Shown here in pieces: positions 39,661 to 44,973 of a stretch of DNA of 44,973 bases. Source of the DNA: Holophagaceae bacterium (lineage in GTDB: Bacteria; Acidobacteriota; Holophagae; Holophagales; Holophagaceae); NCBI GenBank assembly GCA_016710635.1, contig JADJVL010000029.1, forward strand, positions 1-44,973. The letters are read 5' to 3'. Made by a program: the position numbers and the translations under genes. The notes beneath the pieces were generated by a model that was not told where the DNA came from, searched no databases, and saw only the letters and a program-made list of their open reading frames with translations. Position 1 is the stretch's first letter; each line of letters opens with the position of its first letter.

Positions 39661-39885
39661 TCAGCCCTTCAACCCGCCGCGCTTCGCGTCCGCCAGCACG
39701 AGGACGATGCCGCCCACGATCGCGGCGATGCCGGCGATGGGGGCGATGGGCACGTCCCGGCGGGTCTCCGCGGTGACGTGGAGGGAACCGATGTCCACCA
39801 CCTTCTCCCGCCGCATGTAGCTGAAGCCGCCGTAGGCGAGGATCAGCACGCCGCATACCACCAGAGCCAGACCGATGAGTTTCAT
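39661..39885 (-). CDS. DUF3185-like small membrane protein
   Basis: The 74-residue protein has two hydrophobic segments (KLIGLALVVCGVLILAYGGF and PIAPIAGIAAIVGGIVLVLA) separated by a charged loop (MRREKVVDIGSLHVTAETRR). This matches the small DUF3185 family layout. ATG 39885 follows a strong gggagg site. Function is unknown. Confidence 0.75.
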   Translation of the reverse strand: MKLIGLALVVCGVLILAYGGFSYMRREKVVDIGSLHVTAETRRDVPIAPIAGIAAIVGGIVLVLADAKRGGLKG

Positions 39886-40035
39886 GGCAAACCCTCCCGC
39901 CTGTCCCACTGCATGCCCCGTGCCGGGACCGCCGGACCCGGACAGGGCGCGGGCCGGGGCGGGAAGCGCGGGTCACGGAGCGCACGCCGATCCCCTCCAA
40001 ATGACCGCATGGCCGCCATTCTGATGGAGCGCCGC

Positions 40036-41211
40036 CTACTTCGCGGCGGGCTTCGGCGCCTTCAGCAAGGCGTCGAGCTTCTTCGCGTGGCGCTCGAATT
40101 CGCGGAGGTTGGGATCTTTGAACCGCCGCGCGAGCCGCACGGCGTGATCCGCCGCCTCCTTGGCGGCCCGCAGTTGGCCGTCCCGGGTCAGGCCATCCGC
40201 GAGGCCGTCGTAGGTGTTGGCGGAGGTCGGGTGCTCCTCGACATTCTTCCGGAACAGCATGATCGCCTCCTGGACTCTGTCCTGCCCCAGCGCCGCGTAG
40301 GCCAGCTCGTTCACCGCGGCTTCCGGGATGGCGACGGGCCGGCCGAAGCGCTTCGAGACGGCGGCGTAATGCGCCTGGACCGCGGCCAGCCCCTGGTCGA
40401 GCACGGCTTCGGGCACGCGCCACCCCGCGTAGAGGGCGCGCAGCGCATCGATCTGTCCCAGCAGGGGCACGCCCATGTGGGTCTCGTCGGGATAGGCCTG
40501 GCACCGCGCGCGCAGCCCCGGCGGCGCCTTGCGGGTGAGGAGGTCCTGCAGGCGCTCGAACTCCGCCAGGGGCCTGCCCTGGTCATCGGACCGGGCGGCG
40601 AACACGAAGGCCTGCAGCGCGGGCTTGGTGGCGAAGAAGGCCTCCAGGGACCGCAGGGGCAGCTCGTCGTCCCAGTCGAGGCTCGGGGCGAGGGCGAAGT
40701 AGGCCTGGAAGAGCGTCGGCTGGGACTCCAGGCAGTAGAGGGCGAACTGCCCGCCCGCCGAATGGCCGGAGAGCACGCGGTAGTCCGAGGCGCGGTGGTT
40801 CCGCTCGATCTCCGGAATGAGCTCCTTCGCCAGGAAGTCCCGGAAACGACCCGCGCCGCCGCCGCCCACCCAGGCCTTCGGCCAGTCGGTCTGCGTGAAG
40901 TCCCGCACCCGCACGGTGCTGGCGATGGCCACCACGATCATCTCGGGCACCTCGCCCTGCTGGCTGAGGAAGTCCACCGCGGCGGTGGCGTGGAGGAAGT
41001 GGGTGTCGCCGTCCAGCAGGTAGAGCACCGGATAGCGCGTGTCCGGCGAGCGCGCGTAGCTGGCCGGCAGGTGGACCTTGTAGGCCCGGTCCTCGCGGAG
41101 GATCGCCGACTTCAGGCGGTGCGACGCGCCGATGGTCACGGGCCCGCCCGCCCGGGCGAAGGCCCCGGAAAGCGTGAAGCACAGCACCAGAACCAAACCT
41201 CTGCCGAGCAT
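40036..41211 (-). CDS. Exported alpha/beta-hydrolase esterase
   Basis: The 391-residue protein has a signal peptide (LVLVLCFTLSGAFARAG) and an esterase D/Fes-like alpha/beta-hydrolase fold: YPVLYLLDGDTHFLHATAAV, the nucleophile elbow VLSGHSAGGQFALYCLE, and DETHMGVPLLGQIDALRALY with the likely catalytic His. A C-terminal helical part with TPR-like segments follows (AVNELAYAALGQDRVQEAIM). A strong aaggagg site precedes ATG. Such enzymes cleave esters in siderophores or sugar esters; the substrate is unknown. A 20-bp palindrome lies 38 nt upstream. Confidence 0.85.
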   Translation of the reverse strand: MLGRGLVLVLCFTLSGAFARAGGPVTIGASHRLKSAILREDRAYKVHLPASYARSPDTRYPVLYLLDGDTHFLHATAAVDFLSQQGEVPEMIVVAIASTVRVRDFTQTDWPKAWVGGGGAGRFRDFLAKELIPEIERNHRASDYRVLSGHSAGGQFALYCLESQPTLFQAYFALAPSLDWDDELPLRSLEAFFATKPALQAFVFAARSDDQGRPLAEFERLQDLLTRKAPPGLRARCQAYPDETHMGVPLLGQIDALRALYAGWRVPEAVLDQGLAAVQAHYAAVSKRFGRPVAIPEAAVNELAYAALGQDRVQEAIMLFRKNVEEHPTSANTYDGLADGLTRDGQLRAAKEAADHAVRLARRFKDPNLREFERHAKKLDALLKAPKPAAK

Positions 41212-41249
41212 CCGATCCTCCTGGCTCGCCGTCGTGGGAGGCGCGGCGT

Positions 41250-41269
41250 CCTACGAGCATATTCGTAGG
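41250..41269. promoter_or_regulatory. Palindrome upstream of the esterase gene
   Basis: CCTACGA (41250-41256) and TCGTAGG (41263-41269) are perfect 7-bp arms around gcatat. At 38 nt from the start codon of the esterase gene this is where a repressor would sit. No T run, so a terminator is less likely. Confidence 0.45.
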
Positions 41270-41315
41270 TGTCCCCGAAGGCCAGGGAGCGGCGGAGCGG
41301 AGTCCGCGTTTGGGT

Positions 41316-42038
41316 TCAGTCCTCCGCCACCCGCCAGATGCCCAGTTCGTCGCCGACCTTCGGCACCGGCAGCAGGCCGTTCTCCACGGCGCCATCGTCG
41401 CTTTCGGGCTCGCACAGGTAGACGGCGATGGCGCCCAGGGGCTGGTCCGTGGGGACGAGGACCGAACCTTCCGGGGCTTCCCGGGGGCCGGTCTTCCAGG
41501 ACACGGCGAGCTCGCCCACCTGGGCGGCTTCGAGGATGGCCCGGCCGCCTTCGGTGCTGAGGGCCTCCACCACCGGCACGGCGACGAGGTGGCGGCCGTG
41601 GGCGGCCTCCGTGCGCAGGCCGTGGGCCCGCAGGTGCGCGCCGACGGCGGCGGGCACGAGGTAGGCGTGGGGGCGCTCCACCACCGTGGTGCCCACGAAG
41701 CGGGCGAGGTAGGGCAGGGACACGGAACTGGGCGCGCCGTCCAGGGTGCGGGGCGTGCGGGTGAGGATCTCCACGGGCGTATCGAAAGTCTTGAGGCCGT
41801 AGCGCACGGCGATGCGGTCCCGGGGGGTCTGGCTCGCGGCGACGGTCTGCTGCACGGCGTCCCCATGGGCGGCGACGAAGCGCAGGGTCTCCAGGTTGAA
41901 GCCGTAGGCGGTACGGACGCGCTCCTCGAAGCTGATGTAGGAGTAGCACTCCAGCAGCAGGTCCATGCGGCTCGTGAGGCCGCGGTAGTTGGCGCCGAAG
42001 CGGGGATGGTGGGGATAGGTCATCCAGCCTTCCTTCAC
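41316..42038 (-). CDS. C-terminal part of M14 zinc carboxypeptidase (split)
   Basis: The 240-residue frame continues the carboxypeptidase encoded upstream: PHHPRFGANYRGLTSRMDLL, LECYSYISFEERVRTAYGFN and VSLPYLARFVGTTVVERPHA. The Glu in L-L-E-C-Y-S-Y may be the catalytic glutamate of the family, so this half would be needed for activity. It starts with GTG (GTGA overlap with the stop of the first half), so it could be translated by reinitiation. One indel near 42036 would fuse both halves into a single protein of about 500 residues, the usual form in related M14 proteins. Confidence 0.7.
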   Translation of the reverse strand: MKEGWMTYPHHPRFGANYRGLTSRMDLLLECYSYISFEERVRTAYGFNLETLRFVAAHGDAVQQTVAASQTPRDRIAVRYGLKTFDTPVEILTRTPRTLDGAPSSVSLPYLARFVGTTVVERPHAYLVPAAVGAHLRAHGLRTEAAHGRHLVAVPVVEALSTEGGRAILEAAQVGELAVSWKTGPREAPEGSVLVPTDQPLGAIAVYLCEPESDDGAVENGLLPVPKVGDELGIWRVAED

Positions 42039-42844
42039 CGTGGAGGCCGGATCGCGATCCCGTCCAGGTCGAGGACCCGCTCGTCCTCCACGAAGTTGCC
42101 GTACCAGCCGGAATCCAGGCCGTGGTTGACCTTGAGGGCCTTGGTCACCGGAGGCAGGAGGACCTTGCGCATGTAGTCGATGGGTTCGCCCCGGCCGCTT
42201 TCCACCGTGTGGGGCACGTCGTAGGTCATGGAGAAGCGGTGCACGCTGCCGTTCGTCGCGTGGTTATCAATCGTCAGGTCCGCGGCCCAGGGCTGGCAGA
42301 CGCGGGTCTGCAGGAGGCGCATCTCGGCGCCTTCCTGGCGCAGGTAGTCCCGGTTGAGGTTGATCTTGGCGGCGTTGACGCGGGTGCCGACGCCGCTTTC
42401 GGGGCCGAGCTGCCCGGTGAGCTTCGGCAGGTGCAGGGCCCGGTTGCCGGGATCGATGGCGTCGTTGCCATCGGGGTTGAAGAGGGGCACGAGGACGAGG
42501 GTGAGGTTCTCCAGGATCTGGGCGGCGTCGAGGCCGGGCTTGTCCTCCAGGAGGTCCCGCACCAGCATCAGGCAGCCTTCCTTGCCTTCCACTTCCCCGG
42601 CGTGGATGCCGCAGATGATGAGCACCACCGGCAGGCCCAGGGCCCGGGCCTCCGCGGGGGTTTTCGCGCCCTTGGCGGACAGCACCAGCAGGGGCAGGTC
42701 CCGGCCGCCCGGGCTGGTGCCGAAGGAGGTGATGTGGAGGCGGGGATCGCCCTTGGCGGCGAGGCCGGCGATGAAGGCCATGACGTCCGCGTGCAGGGAG
42801 GTGAACTGGTAGGCGGTGGCTTCGGCGCGGGTGAGGAGGGGCAT
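42035..42844 (-). CDS. N-terminal part of M14 zinc carboxypeptidase (split)
   Basis: The 269-residue frame holds the M14 zinc site: H and E in IICGIHAGEVEGKEG and the third ligand in LTIDNHATNGSVHRF. Also seen are FNPDGNDAIDPGNRALHLPK and INLNRDYLRQEGAEM with the N-R-D motif. ATG 42844 follows ggag; no signal peptide. The frame stops at IAIRPPR, and the family continues in the next frame. Either a genuine two-piece enzyme or a single-base frameshift. The protein trims C-terminal residues of peptides in this family. Confidence 0.82.
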   Translation of the reverse strand: MPLLTRAEATAYQFTSLHADVMAFIAGLAAKGDPRLHITSFGTSPGGRDLPLLVLSAKGAKTPAEARALGLPVVLIICGIHAGEVEGKEGCLMLVRDLLEDKPGLDAAQILENLTLVLVPLFNPDGNDAIDPGNRALHLPKLTGQLGPESGVGTRVNAAKINLNRDYLRQEGAEMRLLQTRVCQPWAADLTIDNHATNGSVHRFSMTYDVPHTVESGRGEPIDYMRKVLLPPVTKALKVNHGLDSGWYGNFVEDERVLDLDGIAIRPPR

Positions 42845-42971
42845 CGGTGGCTCCGGGGAGAGCTTGATGCTGCCACGGGTGCTCCGGCACCGCGGTGGGC
42901 GCACATTCCAAAAGCCTCGGTAAACAGATGGGCCCCCTGCCCCGTAGCTCAGGTTCAGCCTGGAGCCCGCC

Positions 42972-43871
42972 TTGGAAAAGATCTTCTTCAATCAGGACCA
43001 TCGTCTGCGCAACGGCTGGTGGATCCTCATCTTCGTGCTCATCCTCGCCGCGACCCGCCTGGGTCTGGGGCCGGCCATCCGGGGCCTGAAGCACCTGGGG
43101 GTGGGCAAGGCCTGGCTCGAGCCCGTCCTCTTCCTCTTCGTCCTGGGGGTGACCTGGGCCTGCACGCTGCTGCGGCGGGAGCCCCTGGCGAGCATCGGCT
43201 TCCGCCTGGACCGGCGCTGGCTGAAGGAGCTGGGCTGGGGCACGGCCCTGGGCATCGGCTTCATGGTGGCGGCGGCGGGGATGGTGTGGGCGGTGGGGGG
43301 CGTGCGCTTCGAGCTGGATCCGGCCCGCAGCCTGAAGACCCTCAGCTACGGCGCCTACATGTTCCTGTTCGTGGCCCTCTTCGAGGAGACGCTCTTCCGG
43401 GGCTTCCTTTTCCAGCGCCTGGTGGCGGGTTCGGGGGTCTGGGTGGCGCAGATCGCGCTGGCCCTGCTCTTCGCGGCGGGCCACTGGGGCAATCCGGGGA
43501 TGGCGGGGGCGACGAAGGTCTGGGCCACCGTGGACATCGCCCTGGCGGCGGTGTTCCTGGGCCTGGCCTACCTGCGCACCGGGAGCCTGGCCTTGCCGGT
43601 GGGTCTGCACCTGGGCTGGAACTGGGCCCAGGGGCACCTGCTGGGCTTCGGGGTCAGCGGGCTCGCCACGGCGGGCTGGGTGAAGCCGGTCTTCCTGGGG
43701 AAGGCGGAGTGGATCACTGGGGGCGCCTTCGGTCTGGAGGCTTCGGTCTTCGGGGTGGTGGTGGATCTGCTGGCGATCGTGCTGCTGTGGCGGTGGAAGG
43801 GTTCGGTGGGCTCGGCGGGTTCGGCCGTCCAGGAACCGGACGCGGCGGACTTGGCGACCGAAGGGGCCTGA
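42972..43871 (+). CDS. CPBP-family intramembrane metalloprotease
   Basis: The 299-residue protein starts with TTG and has about seven hydrophobic segments. It carries the CPBP (Abi) motifs: E-E-x3-R in LFEETLFRGFLFQRL, F-x3-H in LFAAGHWG, and the later H-x3-N in LPVGLHLGWNWAQGHL. These are the metal ligands and catalytic residues of Rce1-type prenyl-protease relatives. Targets are unknown. A Gly/Ser/Ala tail ends the protein. It is divergent from the M14 gene. Confidence 0.92.
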   Translation: MEKIFFNQDHRLRNGWWILIFVLILAATRLGLGPAIRGLKHLGVGKAWLEPVLFLFVLGVTWACTLLRREPLASIGFRLDRRWLKELGWGTALGIGFMVAAAGMVWAVGGVRFELDPARSLKTLSYGAYMFLFVALFEETLFRGFLFQRLVAGSGVWVAQIALALLFAAGHWGNPGMAGATKVWATVDIALAAVFLGLAYLRTGSLALPVGLHLGWNWAQGHLLGFGVSGLATAGWVKPVFLGKAEWITGGAFGLEASVFGVVVDLLAIVLLWRWKGSVGSAGSAVQEPDAADLATEGA

Positions 43872-43876
43872 AAACC

Positions 43877-43909
43877 GTCCCGATTCTGGATTGCGTCCCG
43901 AATCGGGAC
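43877..43909. repeat. Inverted repeat between CPBP and lectin genes
   Basis: GTCCCGATTC (43877-43886) and GAATCGGGAC (43900-43909) are perfect 10-bp arms around 13 nt. The right arm is also part of the near-palindrome gtcccgaatcgggac, giving three related half-sites. No T run follows, so either a weak terminator or an operator. Confidence 0.45.
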
Positions 43910-44091
43910 AGTCGGGGGGCGGGTCAGGGGTCTGGGATCCGAGGCCTTGGCCTTGGATCTCATGGGCCAGACGGTTCAGGCACGGAAGTTTCAGGACTTC
44001 CTCCTTCACCTTCCATTCCCGCCGTCCGGAATCGCGTTGTGCTGGTCTGCCTTTGCTGGCGCCCCACCGTCCGGGCCTTCCCGGAGACCCG

Positions 44092-44973
44092 ATGCGTCCA
44101 GGCCCCAGGCACTTCCTCTTCAGCGATGAGATCCTGCGCTCGGGCCAGTGGCTGACCTCGGCCAACGGGCGCTTCTACGGGCTGCTGGGGGTGGATGGGC
44201 GTTTCCGCACCTGCGAGGGCTCGGGGCCGACGGATCCGGCGAGCCGGGAGGTGCTGGCCTTTCCCGCGGAGGCGCAGCCGGCGGGACCGCATTTCATGAT
44301 CATGCGGGCGGACGGGGATCTGGCGATCTGCCGGGGCACGGGGCCGGAGGATGACCGGGGGCGGGTGTGGGGGCTGCGGCAGCTTTTGTCGACGCTGCCG
44401 GGGAAGGCGGGGACGCAGTACCAGGCCAGCCTGGACGATGCGGGCAATCTCCGGGTCTACGACTGGAACGTGGACCTCGAGGAGGGGCCCTACTGGTCGG
44501 CGGCGGAGCCCTTCGGGGTGGAGGCGGACACGACGGTGCCGAGGGTGCTGGGGGTGTGGTGGCTGCAGTCCAACAAGCGCCGCCCGGGGCCGCGGGGTTC
44601 GCTGCGGGTGATGTTCCACCCGAAGGCGACCTGCGCGCCTGAGCTGGAAGGTGGGCCTGGCGGCGGCGCGCCGCCTACGGGGACGGGCCCGTGCCGTCCA
44701 CCATCAACCTGTACCGCGGCGACACCCCCAGCCAGGACCGCATGCGCAGCCTGGAAATCGAAAGCGCCGTTCCTGGACGTGGACGAGTTCCGCAGCCGCA
44801 ACATCATGACCCGATACGCCTTCCCCGCCGCGCCCCAGTACCTCGGAAGCGGGGCCTACACTCTCGAACTCGTCGGCCCGCCCCGAGGCTCCGCGCCGCT
44901 GCTCTTCGGCAGCACCGTCAAACAAGGCGAGACCATGCCGGATCTGTTTGACAACATGCTTTGCTTTACGACT
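44092..44973 (+). CDS. B-lectin-like protein, 3' end outside the window, with indels after 44640
   Basis: The protein starts with ATG behind cccggaga and reads FSDEILRSGQWLTSANGRFY, which matches bulb-type mannose-binding lectin repeats (L-R-S-G-Q-x-L-x-S-x-N-G). Further repeats are HFMIMRADGDLAIC and YQASLDDAGNLRVYDWN. There is no signal peptide. Up to about 44640 the frame is good. After that the best reading switches frames (WKVGLAAARR; YGDGPVPSTINLYRGDTPSQ; FLDVDEFRSRNIMTRYAFPA), needing about three indels in 120 bases. The original frame happens to stay open to the window end. Sugar binding is inferred from the repeat pattern. Confidence 0.68.
   Translation, partial: MRPGPRHFLFSDEILRSGQWLTSANGRFYGLLGVDGRFRTCEGSGPTDPASREVLAFPAEAQPAGPHFMIMRADGDLAICRGTGPEDDRGRVWGLRQLLSTLPGKAGTQYQASLDDAGNLRVYDWNVDLEEGPYWSAAEPFGVEADTTVPRVLGVWWLQSNKRRPGPRGSLRVMFHPKATCAPELEGGPGGGAPPTGTGPCRPPSTCTAATPPARTACAAWKSKAPFLDVDEFRSRNIMTRYAFPAAPQYLGSGAYTLELVGPPRGSAPLLFGSTVKQGETMPDLFDNMLCFTT

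Overview
The window is GC-rich bacterial chromosome (hand-counted sample at 3421-3480: 42 of 60 bases G/C) with tightly packed genes, many 1-8 nt overlaps and GTG/TTG starts. LpxD (lipid A synthesis), Lgt, lipoproteins and an outer-membrane-type protein point to a diderm. The gene style would fit Acidobacteriota (Holophagae-like), but no rRNA or other marker proves this. No tRNA, rRNA, CRISPR array or transposase was found.

Layout. 1-2830: remains of a LytS-type histidine kinase and a LytTR response regulator, both broken by many indels, then a short peptide gene with a Gly-Gly-leader look and a hairpin. 2873-5776: bifunctional (p)ppGpp synthetase/hydrolase and a frameshifted CoA-type Nudix hydrolase. 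5780-10085: accessory island with hicAB, two small coupled genes and an AT-rich three-gene cluster of unrecognised proteins (18 of 60 G/C at 9241-9300). 10090-14645: envelope and housekeeping genes (lpxD, lgt, RluA-type pseudouridine synthase, Ig-like lipoprotein, cysteine-less rhodanese). 14678-23477: mixed small enzymes (deacetylase, YidB-like protein, YbaK deacylase, DODA dioxygenase, SDR, AlkD-like protein, arylamine N-acetyltransferase, VOC protein). 23532-29754: acetyl-CoA synthetase-type enzyme, DinB protein, membrane proteins, a cupredoxin lipoprotein and a divergent MocR-type regulator that has lost its PLP lysine. 29755-30407: two copies of a roughly 200-bp repeat and no gene. 30408-35224: CNB-DUF1003 protein, AlkD-like protein, zinc alcohol dehydrogenase, ECF sigma factor with a membrane partner, LolA-like protein. 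35252-39616: small genes, a frameshifted zinc-ribbon/TPR protein, a YefM-YoeB module with a palindromic operator, and an outer-membrane protein next to a YHS lipoprotein. 39661-44973: DUF3185-like protein, esterase, split M14 carboxypeptidase, CPBP protease and a lectin-like protein running off the end.

Indels are frequent: very dense in the first 2.8 kb, again in the last 350 bases, and single ones near 5510, 36918, 42036 and possibly 31250. The two ends look like low-coverage contig edges, so each 'pseudogene' call could be a sequencing error rather than real decay. The most interesting regions are the AT-rich three-gene cluster next to hicAB, the LytTR/GG-peptide remnant, the lysine-less MocR protein with its divergent cupredoxin, and the paired 200-bp repeat.
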